From: an uncultured Selenomonas sp.
Lineage (GTDB): Bacteria; Bacillota; Negativicutes; Selenomonadales; Selenomonadaceae
NCBI GenBank assembly: GCA_905373085.1
Contig: CAJPRR010000013.1
Span: forward strand, 1-27,165
DNA length: 27,165 bases
Reading direction: 5' to 3'
Shown: positions 1 through 6,854 of the stretch, piece after piece
Position numbering within the stretch: the stretch's first letter is position 1
How the letters are laid out: every line of letters starts with the position of its first letter
Translations under genes and position numbers: made by a program
The notes under the pieces: generated by a model
Databases searched by the model: none
Told to the model about the DNA's origin: nothing
What the model saw: the letters and a program-made list of their open reading frames with translations, nothing else

Positions 1-1292
1 CTTCTGCTGTTTGAAAAATTTTGGGAAACTGTCCGATTTGCTATTGCAATTAACCTAGATTTTAACACATTCATTCAGAAACTTCCAGACAAATGCAAGG
101 AATTTTTTGAAGAGGACTGCTGCCGTTTCACGCTGCCGAAAAAAATCCACACTTGCCCTGCGTGCGGATCGCAGCACGCCTGCGTCGATAAATATCGCGA
201 TCAAGCATTGAAGGGCATTGCCGATACAAAACTACACTACATCTATCATGCTCGCCGTTATCGGTGCGCTGATTGCGGAAAAACCTTCGCCGAAGAAAAT
301 CCTTTCATCGATCGCTATCAGAGAATGCCGAAGAGCGTTATTCAGTCGATCGTCGAAGAACACGGCGAACTTGTCACAGCATCTCACATTGCACGCAGAC
401 ACAACATATCACCATCGACGGTCATGCGTCACTTCGCAAAATTTGAAGAGGCGCAGGAAGCGTCGGCCTCCTTGCCGGCAGTTCTCTCCATGGATGAATT
501 TCGCGGTAATGTCGGCGCAAAATACCAAGTCGTCCTCAACGATCTGAAACAACGCAACTGCTGCGCTATCCTAAAAGATCGTACAACAGAAAATCTTTAC
601 AAGACAATCCTCGAATATCCGAAAGAAGAGCGCGAGAAGGTTTTGTTGGCCAGCATAGACCTATGCGCCTTCTTTCACAAACTCATCGAGGAGTGCTTTC
701 CAAACGCTGAAATCATCGCCGACAAATTCCACGCGGTACGTCTCGCCAATAACGCCCTTGACGTCATCCGCAAGCAGGAGCAGGAGAAGATCGATCCAGC
801 CGATAAGAAATGGTTCAAGAACTCAAGGCATGTTCTTTTGGGCAGAAAGAAGAAGCTAAAAGAAAAGGACAAGGCAAAGCTTATAAAGATGCTGGGATTT
901 TCTGTAAAACTCGCCCACGCCCACGAACTGAAAGAAGACTACTTCGGCATTTTCGACAGCAAAAATCGGCAGGAATACAAAAAGAAGCTACAGGATTTTG
1001 CCGATAAAGTCGAAAAATACGATATAGATGAGTTTAAGCGAGTGTTGCGCACAACGCAGCAGTGGAAAGAAGAAATTTGGCTAGGAATCCAGACCGGCTA
1101 CAACAACGGCTTCACCGAGGGCTGCAACAACACGATCAAGGTCTTGAAACGCATCTGCTATGGCTTTCGCAACATCGTCAACTTCCGTCGCCGCATCATA
1201 TTCCTGCTAAACAACAAAGCCCGCCAAGCTCGCCGATCCAAAACTGCATAAAATTTTTTAAAAAATTTTCGCCGTAACTCTTGACAAAGAGC
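1..1292 (+). mobile_element. ISL3-family insertion sequence, right-hand part (left end outside window)
   Basis: The element carries one DDE transposase gene and ends at 1271-1292. Read on the minus strand, that end begins GGCTCTTTGTCAAGAG, the usual form of an ISL3-family terminal inverted repeat. The matching left repeat is not seen, so the left end must lie before base 1. ISL3 elements usually make 8-bp target duplications; this cannot be checked here because only one end is present. Just outside the right end lies a degenerate copy of the sequence found at the window start (see the repeat at 1325-1379). Confidence 0.8.
49..1251 (+). CDS. ISL3-family transposase, start codon unresolved
   Basis: This gene encodes the DDE transposase that cuts and joins the IS ends. 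The reading frame is open from base 1 to the stop at 1249-1251. It encodes an N-terminal zinc ribbon with two CxxC pairs (cysteine codons at 154, 163, 265 and 274), then a helix-turn-helix region (ASHIARRHNISPSTVMRHF). Acidic residues fitting the catalytic triad are Asp at 493 (MDEFRG), Asp at 721 (IADKFHAV) and Glu at 1117 (GFTEGCNN). The first ordinary start codon in the window is TTG at 208, but starting there would delete half of the zinc ribbon, so the true start is upstream. No ATG, GTG or TTG exists in frame before 208. ATT at 49 would give 400 residues, a normal ISL3 length, but the start could also lie before base 1. The family call is firm; the start is a guess. Confidence 0.8.
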   Translation: MNLDFNTFIQKLPDKCKEFFEEDCCRFTLPKKIHTCPACGSQHACVDKYRDQALKGIADTKLHYIYHARRYRCADCGKTFAEENPFIDRYQRMPKSVIQSIVEEHGELVTASHIARRHNISPSTVMRHFAKFEEAQEASASLPAVLSMDEFRGNVGAKYQVVLNDLKQRNCCAILKDRTTENLYKTILEYPKEEREKVLLASIDLCAFFHKLIEECFPNAEIIADKFHAVRLANNALDVIRKQEQEKIDPADKKWFKNSRHVLLGRKKKLKEKDKAKLIKMLGFSVKLAHAHELKEDYFGIFDSKNRQEYKKKLQDFADKVEKYDIDEFKRVLRTTQQWKEEIWLGIQTGYNNGFTEGCNNTIKVLKRICYGFRNIVNFRRRIIFLLNNKARQARRSKTA

Positions 1293-1324
1293 CGAGACGT
1301 TCAAAAACATCTCTCTCGGAGCGT

Positions 1325-1379
1325 TTCTGTTGCTTGGAGTTTTTAGAGAAACTGCCCGATCTGCTATTGTAATCAACCC
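1325..1379 (+). repeat. Degenerate direct repeat of bases 2-56
   Basis: Bases 2-56 and 1325-1379 align without gaps at a constant offset of 1323. The best block is 25-56 against 1348-1379, with 27 of 32 bases identical, and all five differences are C/T transitions. The right copy lies outside the right end of the IS. It may be a remnant of the left region of a related IS, but the repeat reaches the first bases of the window, so its full length is unknown. Confidence 0.7.
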
Positions 1380-1400
1380 AGCAGAATATCATTGGACATC

Positions 1401-1442
1401 AAAACAGGCAGAGCCTCTGAATCTGGAGGTTCTGCCTGTTTT
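1401..1442 (-). terminator. Intrinsic terminator after tRNA-Ser
   Basis: This is a long near-perfect hairpin with arms 1401-1419 and 1425-1442, starting AAAACAGGCAGA and ending TCTGCCTGTTTT. Read on the minus strand the stem runs into a T-rich tail. It lies about 35 bases beyond the encoded CCA of the tRNA. The A/T flanks are symmetric, so it could also stop transcription leaving the IS on the plus strand. Confidence 0.75.
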
Positions 1443-1476
1443 CATATGTGTTTCTCTGGCGAAAGTTATTTCATCA

Positions 1477-1565
<89 letters not shown>

Positions 1566-1579
1566 ATGACTGCCGTATC

Positions 1580-1609
1580 ATTTTAGCAAAAAGAGGCGCA
1601 GGCTGTCAA
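1580..1609 (-). promoter_or_regulatory. Promoter of tRNA-Ser
   Basis: On the minus strand a perfect -35 TTGACA (1604-1609) and a -10 TAAAAT (1580-1585) are separated by 18 bases. The -10 lies about 14 bases before the mature tRNA 5' end, as is common for bacterial tRNA genes. Confidence 0.75.
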
Positions 1610-1638
1610 TGACTTTGCAGAGGTCGTTCCTCGCCATG

Positions 1639-2199
1639 CTAGAGAATCGGCTCAATCACGGCGCGAAAGCAGCGGTCGAGATCTTCGGGCGTCATCTTTC
1701 GGCCGCCCTTGATCCACCACAGTACCATTTCGACGAAGCTGCCCGTGATGTGGTTGACGAGAAAATCCTGCGGCACAGCGGGATTTTCCCTTCCGTGCGC
1801 GATGATGTGCAGGCGCACGAGCTCCTTCAAGCTGTCCTTGAAATAGCGCAGGAAGATGTCGCTACTCGCAGATGACAGTAGTCCGAGGATATTGCTGTCG
1901 TTCTCTTCGAGATGCTGCAGCAGGTGCAGGAATACGGAGTGCGGTGCATCGCCATCCGAGTACATCCCGTGCGTGTGCGTGCGGTCCATCGCGCTGCCGA
2001 CGATGTGACCGAAAAGCTCCTCGCACAGAGCCTTGAGGAGATCGTCCTTCGTCTCGAAGTGCGCGTAGAAGGTCGTGCGTCCGATGTCGGCGCTGTCGAT
2101 GATCTCCTGCACCGTGATCTTGTTGTAGCGCTTCTTCGCTGCAAGCTCGCTGAAAGCGGCAAAGATTGCCGCCCTCGTCTTTTTCTGTCGTCTGTCCAT
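1639..2199 (-). CDS. TetR/AcrR-family transcriptional regulator
   Basis: This gene encodes a predicted DNA-binding repressor of 186 residues, a normal TetR length. The N-terminal helix-turn-helix covers roughly residues 8-55 and contains the typical family pattern ITVQEIIDSADIGRTTFYAHFETKDDLL. The C-terminal ligand-binding half is helical and gives no clue to the ligand. The start is supported by a GGGGGA ribosome binding site just upstream (minus strand). The gene is divergent from a P1B-type metal ATPase across a 179-bp gap that holds palindromes, so control of the pump and of itself is the simplest reading. A metal-responsive TetR would be less usual than ArsR or MerR control of such pumps. 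The family is certain; the target is inferred. Confidence 0.9.
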   Translation of the reverse strand: MDRRQKKTRAAIFAAFSELAAKKRYNKITVQEIIDSADIGRTTFYAHFETKDDLLKALCEELFGHIVGSAMDRTHTHGMYSDGDAPHSVFLHLLQHLEENDSNILGLLSSASSDIFLRYFKDSLKELVRLHIIAHGRENPAVPQDFLVNHITGSFVEMVLWWIKGGRKMTPEDLDRCFRAVIEPIL

Positions 2200-2264
2200 A
2201 AATCCCCCTTGCCGTACAGATTTGTCGGGATGTTCCGTAAGAAACGCGGCGCCTCAATCATCCG

Positions 2265-2293
2265 TTGTTTTCCTGCGGACGTTTGCTTAGAAT
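2265..2293 (+). promoter_or_regulatory. Predicted promoter of the P-type ATPase gene
   Basis: TTGTTT (2265-2270) and TAGAAT (2288-2293) are separated by 17 bases, a good match to a housekeeping promoter. The predicted transcription start falls at about 2300, inside the palindrome 2299-2313, so a protein bound there would block transcription. Confidence 0.55.
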
Positions 2294-2298
2294 AATAA

Positions 2299-2313
2299 AG
2301 AACATCATGTTCT
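2299..2313. promoter_or_regulatory. Palindrome, candidate TetR operator
   Basis: AGAACATCATGTTCT is a perfect 7-1-7 inverted repeat located between the divergent tetR and ATPase genes at the predicted start of transcription. Size and symmetry suit a TetR dimer site. The assignment is inferred from position. Confidence 0.5.
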
Positions 2314-2336
2314 CTATTGAATTCATTGTATGCAAG

Positions 2337-2349
2337 AAGATGTCATCTT
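2337..2349. promoter_or_regulatory. Second palindrome in the divergent control region
   Basis: AAGATGTCATCTT is a perfect 6-1-6 inverted repeat, centred 37 bases after the centre of the first palindrome (2306) and 30 bases before the ATPase start codon. It may be a second operator or a small leader hairpin. Its half-site (AAGATG) differs from that of the first palindrome (AGAACAT), so the two may not bind the same protein. Confidence 0.3.
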
Positions 2350-2367
2350 GTCAAGGAATAAGAAAAC

Positions 2368-2373
2368 GGGGGA
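2368..2373 (+). promoter_or_regulatory. Ribosome binding site fixing the ATPase start
   Basis: GGGGGA ends five bases before ATG 2379. The frame can be read back to a TTG at 2265, but that start has no ribosome binding site and overlaps the promoter. Confidence 0.7.
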
Positions 2374-2378
2374 TTTTT

Positions 2379-4358
2379 ATGGCAGAAGCGAATGCAGTGC
2401 AGGAAAAGAAGCCTTTGCAGCCGAGCGGCTACGGCTGCGACAGAATGCAAAGCGCGGCGGCGCTTCTCAAGAGGCTCAACAATTTTCTCGCGAGCCTTTC
2501 CATGACGCTCGTGGCGGCGGCGTTCCTGCTGCTCGATCTCGTACCGCATGTGATGGAGGAGTTCGGCGCGGAAGCGGCGCCCATGCAGATCTTGCCGTTC
2601 GATCCCGCATGGGTTACGGTCGTCATCTGCGGCATTCCGCTGCTCTATTTGTCTGTTTGGCGCATCATTTACAATCGCGGCATCAGCAAGATCTCGTCTG
2701 CGCTTCTGATCTCGATGGCGATGCTTGCGGCGATTGCCATCGGCGATCTCTTCGCGGCGGGCGAGGTCGCCTTCATCATGGCGCTCGGCGCACTTCTCGA
2801 AGAGGCGATTACGGAGCGTGCGAAGAAAGGCTTGAAGAATCTCCTCGCGCTTTCGCCGACGCAGGGTCGGAGAATCCGAAACGGCAGGGAGGAAATGATC
2901 GCGCTCGAAGAGATCGTGCGCGGCGATGTGCTGCGCATCCTGCCCGGCGAACGGATTCCCGTGGACGGCACGATTCTCGCAGGCGAGACTTCCGTTGATC
3001 AGTCCGTCATGACGGGCGAATCCCTGCCCGTCGACAAGGGAGCAGGTGAAGAGGTCTTCTGCGGCACGCTCAACTGCTTCGGCTCGGTCGATGTCGAAGT
3101 GAAGGAAGTTGGCGAGTCAAGCTCCCTGCAAAGGCTTATCCGCATGGTGCAGGCGGCCGAGGAGAAGCAGGCGCCGATGCAGCGCATCGCTGACCGCTGG
3201 GCGAGCTGGCTCGTTCCCATCGTGCTCGTGCTCGCCATCGGCGCCTATGCTGCGACGGCGAACATCATCATTGCCGTCACGCTGCTGGTCGTATTCTGCC
3301 CGTGCGCTCTCGTCTTGGCGACGCCCACGGCGATCATGGCGGCGATCGGACAGGCGACGAAGCGCGGCGTCATCATTAAATCGGGCAAAACCTTGGAAAA
3401 GATGGGCGAGGTCGATACGATCGCCTTCGACAAGACGGGCACATTGACCTGCGGCAAGCTCTCTGTCAGCGATGTCCTGCCCTTTGCTGAAACTGTCAAT
3501 GAAGAGGAACTGCTCCAAATCGTCGCCTCCGCTGAGGTGAGGAGTGAGCATCCGCTGGGCAAGGCGATCGTCGCTCATGCGAGGGCGCAGGACATCGCGC
3601 TTGCGCCGTCGGAGGATTTTCGCATGACGGCGGGCAGGGGAGTCTCAGCAAAGGTTGCAGGGCGAAAACTCTTGTGCGGCAGCGAGAACTGCCTCGCGGA
3701 AAACGGCGTCATGTTGGAAGCGCCGATGCGTGAAGCTTTGGAGCGCCTGCGCGTCGAAGGCAAGGCGCTCGTGCTTGCGGCGGAAGGGGAGATGTGCATC
3801 GGTGTGCTCGCCCTCTCCGATACGCTGCGCCCCGAGGCGAAGGCGATGGTCGAGCGCCTGCACGCTATGGATGTGCGCACCGTGCTCCTGACGGGCGACA
3901 ACAAGGAAGCCGCCGCCTACTTTGCGAGCCAAGTCGGCATCGACGAGATCTATGCGGATCTTTTGCCCGAAGATAAGGTCGCATACGTCAAGAAACTGCA
4001 GGAAAAGGGGCGCAAGGTTCTGATGATTGGCGACGGCGTGAACGACGCACCCGCCTTGAAGTGTGCTGACGTCAGCGCGGCGATGGGCGCGATGGGAAGC
4101 GACATCGCCGTCGAAGCCGCCGACATAGCGCTGATGCGCGACGATGTTGGCGAGGCGCCATACCTCAAGCGCCTCGCCAATGCCACGGCGACGACGATCA
4201 AGCTCAGCATCGCGCTCTCGATGTGCATCAATTTCGCCGCCATCGTCCTGTCGCTCATGCAGAAGCTCAATCCTACGACGGGCGCACTCGTGCACAATGC
4301 CGGCTCGTGCTTCGTCGTCCTGATCGCGGCGCTGCTCTACGATAGGAAATTTGACTAG
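2379..4358 (+). CDS. Heavy-metal translocating P1B-type ATPase, no N-terminal metal-binding domain
   Basis: This gene encodes a predicted inner-membrane pump that uses ATP to move a soft or transition metal ion, most likely outward. From ATG 2379 it has 659 residues. Key motifs: TGES in the actuator domain (about 212-215), the CPC metal site in a membrane helix (307-309), the phosphorylated Asp in DKTGTLT (351), the P1B-specific His-Pro (391-392), and GDGVNDAP (551-558). There are hydrophobic segments at the N-terminus, around 275-330 and at the C-terminus. The usual N-terminal ferredoxin-like domain with CxxC is absent; only an isolated Cys (GYGC) is present. The last helix pair carries HNAGS, not the clear signatures of Cu or Zn/Cd pumps, so the metal is not assigned. 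The upstream divergent TetR gene probably regulates it. Confidence 0.9.
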   Translation: MAEANAVQEKKPLQPSGYGCDRMQSAAALLKRLNNFLASLSMTLVAAAFLLLDLVPHVMEEFGAEAAPMQILPFDPAWVTVVICGIPLLYLSVWRIIYNRGISKISSALLISMAMLAAIAIGDLFAAGEVAFIMALGALLEEAITERAKKGLKNLLALSPTQGRRIRNGREEMIALEEIVRGDVLRILPGERIPVDGTILAGETSVDQSVMTGESLPVDKGAGEEVFCGTLNCFGSVDVEVKEVGESSSLQRLIRMVQAAEEKQAPMQRIADRWASWLVPIVLVLAIGAYAATANIIIAVTLLVVFCPCALVLATPTAIMAAIGQATKRGVIIKSGKTLEKMGEVDTIAFDKTGTLTCGKLSVSDVLPFAETVNEEELLQIVASAEVRSEHPLGKAIVAHARAQDIALAPSEDFRMTAGRGVSAKVAGRKLLCGSENCLAENGVMLEAPMREALERLRVEGKALVLAAEGEMCIGVLALSDTLRPEAKAMVERLHAMDVRTVLLTGDNKEAAAYFASQVGIDEIYADLLPEDKVAYVKKLQEKGRKVLMIGDGVNDAPALKCADVSAAMGAMGSDIAVEAADIALMRDDVGEAPYLKRLANATATTIKLSIALSMCINFAAIVLSLMQKLNPTTGALVHNAGSCFVVLIAALLYDRKFD

Positions 4359-4387
4359 ATATTTTACTGGCTGGGAGAAGGCTTTAA

Positions 4388-4396
4388 TGCTATAAT
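4388..4396 (+). promoter_or_regulatory. Extended -10 promoter of the PRTase/DprA-like operon
   Basis: TGCTATAAT is a perfect extended -10 element (TGn plus TATAAT) with no convincing -35. Transcription would begin at about 4403, giving a leader of only about 14 bases that contains the GAGGGGG ribosome binding site. The operon therefore appears to have its own constitutive-type promoter. Confidence 0.6.
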
Positions 4397-4416
4397 GATA
4401 AAAAGAGGGGGATTAT

Positions 4417-5277
4417 ATGTGCGAATATAGAAGAGATAGAAGTAAATTCTGGATGAAGATTTTTATTGAGGAAAAGCTTGTAAAAATTTGTGCGAATGCT
4501 ATGGTTAGAAATCTTTTAGATTTAATGCCTTTTTCCGGATTGTATTGGAATCGTTCCAAAAATTACGACGATATATATATCGCCTCTCTTTCTAATGATA
4601 TCTATGAGAAGAAAACTGTAGATGGAATCCAAAATTGGGCGATGCGTTCGAATAGGCATCTATGGCTGGGGCTTAATAAAAATATAAAGGATTTTTTCCA
4701 TGGCGATGAAGTTGATTATTGTATTGCTGGAGATTGGAATTTCGATGTTGAGACAAGGACGCGTACACCGATAGGAAATGCTGAGTATCAAATGAAGTAC
4801 AGATTTCCTATATGTTCGTTTGAATCATACGAGGTGTCTAAATATAATGAGATGTTGAATGAAATTATTTTGGATTGTTTGTATTGTATGCCGTTTTCGT
4901 GGAATCATTTTATTTTTACAACGATTCCTGCAGTGAAGGAAAAGCAAGATCGGTTGGCTTGGGATTTGGCTAAACGTGCAGCTGAAACGATGGGAGTCTC
5001 TTTTAGAGGCGTGACTTTGTTGCAGGATAAGCCGCAGATGAAAGAGCAGCTTGTTGAAAATAAAATTAAGATTTGGAAAAATATATTTTGCTGTCAAAAT
5101 CAAAACTTACTTGTGCCGCAAGCTTTTTATGAAAAAAATATCTGTATTGTTGATGATTTATATCAATCTGGTGCATCGATTTGGTGTTTTGCGGAATTTC
5201 TGAAAAAACGATATAATGCAAAAACTATTGTGGCGGTCACTGCGGTTAAAGCCTTGAAGGATGGTGGGAATAAATGA
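4417..5277 (+). CDS. ComF-like phosphoribosyltransferase-domain protein
   Basis: This 286-residue protein has an unrecognised N-terminal half (about 1-150, rich in Trp and Tyr) and a type I phosphoribosyltransferase-like C-terminal half. The PRPP-binding signature is visible as ICIVDDLYQSGAS (about 242-254). It matches the VDDvyTTGaT pattern of ComF and related enzymes, with the two acidic residues kept. Further upstream, TIPAVKEKQDRLAWDLAKRAAE resembles the ComF region before the active site. The N-terminal four-cysteine zinc finger of true ComF is not seen. The stop overlaps the start of the DprA-like gene by four bases (ATGA), so the two are translationally coupled. Base composition is much more A+T-rich than the neighbours, suggesting transfer. 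Substrate and function are unknown; an accessory or defence role is possible from the pairing. Confidence 0.75.
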   Translation: MCEYRRDRSKFWMKIFIEEKLVKICANAMVRNLLDLMPFSGLYWNRSKNYDDIYIASLSNDIYEKKTVDGIQNWAMRSNRHLWLGLNKNIKDFFHGDEVDYCIAGDWNFDVETRTRTPIGNAEYQMKYRFPICSFESYEVSKYNEMLNEIILDCLYCMPFSWNHFIFTTIPAVKEKQDRLAWDLAKRAAETMGVSFRGVTLLQDKPQMKEQLVENKIKIWKNIFCCQNQNLLVPQAFYEKNICIVDDLYQSGASIWCFAEFLKKRYNAKTIVAVTAVKALKDGGNK

Positions 5278-6221
5278 TTGATAAATATATGTTGCAATTT
5301 GCTTTGTCGAAAGGCGTGGGTGAAGTCGCTATCAAGAAAGCGATTTCTCTTTTACGTGAATGTGGCTGCTCATGGTACGATCTGATACATGACCGGATGC
5401 TGCTAAGAAAAATCAATGTACGAGATGCGGTGAGAGAAAATATAGGTTTACAGAGTGGGCAAGCGGAGACTTTGTATAATGAATTGAATGATAACGGTAT
5501 AGATATTCTTTCTGAGAATGATCGGAAGTATCCTGAATATTTAAAGAAAATGCTGGGAGCGAAATGCCCTCCGATATTATTTGCTTCAGGAAATATAGAT
5601 TTATTCAATACTCTGGCCGTGGGGTTTTGCGGTTCAAGAAAAACTTCTGAAAAAGGGCTTGGTATAGCGAGTGAGTGTGCTGAGCAACTTGTTGCCCAAA
5701 ATATTACAGTTGTAAGTGGGTATGCAAAAGGGACGGATATGTCGGTTCATAAAGCAGCTTTGAAAAATGGAGGGAGAACTATTTGTGTTTTGGCTGAAGG
5801 CATTTTAAAGTATCGGAAAAAAAGGGAAATACGAGAATATATAAGTGATGATAATTGTTTATATGTTTCTCAGTTTATGCCAAATACGGTCTGGAATTCA
5901 GGAAATGCCATGCGGCGAAATAGTATCATTATAGGTTTATCGAGAGCGATGATTCTTGTTGAATCAGGGAAAAGTGGAGGTACTTTCTCAGCAGGGAAAG
6001 AAGCCCTGAGGGTTCATTGCCCGTTGTTTGTCATCGATTTTGCTCAGCCGGAGGTTTCGGCTGAGGCAAATCCATACTTTATAAAGGCAGGAGGAACGCC
6101 GATAAGAGGTGTGAATGGGAGTCCTAATATTTCCAAAGTATTAGAGGTGCTTAAGAGTGATGAGAAGGGTAGAGGTGAAGCGGATACGAAAAAGTATTGC
6201 CAAATAGCGATGATGCTATGA
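5274..6221 (+). CDS. DprA/Smf-like (SLOG superfamily) protein
   Basis: This 315-residue protein has the Rossmann-like fold signature of DprA: VGFCGSRKTSEKG (about 116-128), VVSGYAKGTDMSVHKAAL (about 145-162), TICVLAEGI (about 167-175), RRNSIIIGLSRAMILVESGKSGG (about 219-241). The N-terminus (about 1-80) looks like the helical region that precedes this domain in DprA. The C-terminal winged helix found in many DprA proteins appears absent or reduced. Chromosomal DprA loads RecA on incoming single-stranded DNA during transformation. This copy sits instead in an A+T-rich operon behind a phosphoribosyltransferase gene, so it is probably an accessory paralogue that binds DNA or a nucleotide. The start ATG lies inside the upstream stop (4-base overlap). 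The family is firm; the role is unknown. Confidence 0.82.
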   Translation: MIDKYMLQFALSKGVGEVAIKKAISLLRECGCSWYDLIHDRMLLRKINVRDAVRENIGLQSGQAETLYNELNDNGIDILSENDRKYPEYLKKMLGAKCPPILFASGNIDLFNTLAVGFCGSRKTSEKGLGIASECAEQLVAQNITVVSGYAKGTDMSVHKAALKNGGRTICVLAEGILKYRKKREIREYISDDNCLYVSQFMPNTVWNSGNAMRRNSIIIGLSRAMILVESGKSGGTFSAGKEALRVHCPLFVIDFAQPEVSAEANPYFIKAGGTPIRGVNGSPNISKVLEVLKSDEKGRGEADTKKYCQIAMML

Positions 6222-6228
6222 TCGCTAT
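6204..6228 (+). other. Hairpin across the stop codon of the DprA-like gene
   Basis: ATAGCGAT (6204-6211) and ATCGCTAT (6221-6228) form a perfect 8-bp stem with a 9-base loop, spanning the stop codon. No T tract follows, so it is not a standard terminator. It may stabilise the mRNA end. From 6229 to 6352 I see only A+T-rich sequence with no gene. Confidence 0.35.
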
Positions 6229-6352
6229 GATATTGTGGGCAACACGGGTTTCTCACTAAATTACCATCTTATCAGTGATTTCTAGAGTTTGGCAGAACGA
6301 TGTGACAATAAACTTGCAATCTTCCAACGCCAACTATACACAAAAAGAATCG

Positions 6353-6381
6353 TTGACAAACACGAAAGACTGTATTAGACT
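6353..6381 (+). promoter_or_regulatory. Promoter of the first cobalamin-riboswitch transcript
   Basis: TTGACA (6353-6358), a 17-base spacer and TAGACT (6376-6381) form a strong housekeeping-type promoter. Transcription would start at about 6388, some 30 bases before the riboswitch aptamer. Confidence 0.75.
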
Positions 6382-6418
6382 AATGCTAATGAAAGCATAA
6401 AAATAAAATATGACAGGG

Positions 6419-6566
6419 AACAGGTGTCGCAAGACTTAATAGGGAATCCGGTAGAAGCCGGAGCGGTCCCGCCACTGTAAGAGGAGTCCGCCAAGAAATG
6501 CCACTGGAAAGCTTTCCGGGAAGGTTTGGCAGGGCGATGAATCTGAGCCAGGAGAACTGCCTGTTT
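6419..6566 (+). ncRNA. Cobalamin (B12) riboswitch 1
   Basis: The conserved cobalamin aptamer core is present: TTAATAGGGAATCCGGT, then GCCGGAGCGGTCCCGCCAC and TGTAA, a variable arm, GGGAAGG, and the 3' block GAGCCAGGAGAACTGCC. The closing P1 stem is AACAGG (6419-6424) with CCTGTT (6560-6565). It leads the mRNA of the TonB receptor and giant autotransporter, and is expected to switch them off when cobalamin is bound. The core is nearly identical to riboswitch 2 (22750-22925). Confidence 0.95.
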
Positions 6567-6570
6567 TGAC

Positions 6571-6634
6571 ATCACCGTCGGCTTTGGGATTTTCCTTGAA
6601 GCCGGTACCTGCGAGCGATGGGTAGGGGATTTCG
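6571..6634 (+). promoter_or_regulatory. Probable riboswitch 1 expression platform with a motif shared with riboswitch 2
   Basis: After the aptamer come ATCACCGT (6571-6578), a hairpin with arms CGGCTT and AAGCCG, then a block beginning ACCTGCGAGCGATGGG and continuing to 6634. The ATCACCGT and the final block recur after riboswitch 2 (22931-22938 and 22942-22970), with only the central hairpin missing there. Conservation after the aptamer suggests a structural or switching role. Confidence 0.55.
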
Positions 6635-6662
6635 TCTATGAGTTTCGAGATAGATTTATCTC

Positions 6663-6692
6663 CGGTGCGGTTTTTCGCACCGTTTTTCTTTT
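6663..6692 (+). terminator. Intrinsic terminator in the leader of the first receptor gene
   Basis: CGGTGCG (6663-6669) and CGCACCG (6676-6682) form a perfect 7-bp stem with a 6-base loop, followed by TTTTTCTTTT. It lies about 100 bases after the riboswitch and before the coding region, as expected for transcription-attenuation control by the riboswitch. Confidence 0.8.
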
Positions 6693-6708
6693 CTACGAAA
6701 AATTCTGG

Positions 6709-6747
6709 CCGTCTGAACCTATGCTGTAGGTGCAGACGGTCTTTTTA
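6709..6747 (+). terminator. Second intrinsic terminator in the same leader
   Basis: CCGTCTG (6709-6715) and CAGACGG (6733-6739) form a stem with an inner ACCT/AGGT pairing, followed by TCTTTTT. It sits only 16 bases after the first terminator and still about 108 bases before the receptor start. Either two terminators give tighter repression, or the gene has a second promoter downstream. A TATAAT at 6817-6822 exists but has no good -35. Confidence 0.75.
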
Positions 6748-6854
6748 TTCGGGAGGGATAAATATATAAGACGGAATATCAAGAAGATATAGGAATTATT
6801 ATCTATCTATTCTGAATATAATAGGACTATTTGGGATGGCAAGGAGGCTGAATT

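Noticed and set aside
2265..2378. An extended N-terminus for the P-type ATPase beginning at TTG 2265
   Set aside because: The extension overlaps the predicted promoter and palindromes and has no ribosome binding site; ATG 2379 has GGGGGA at the right distance.
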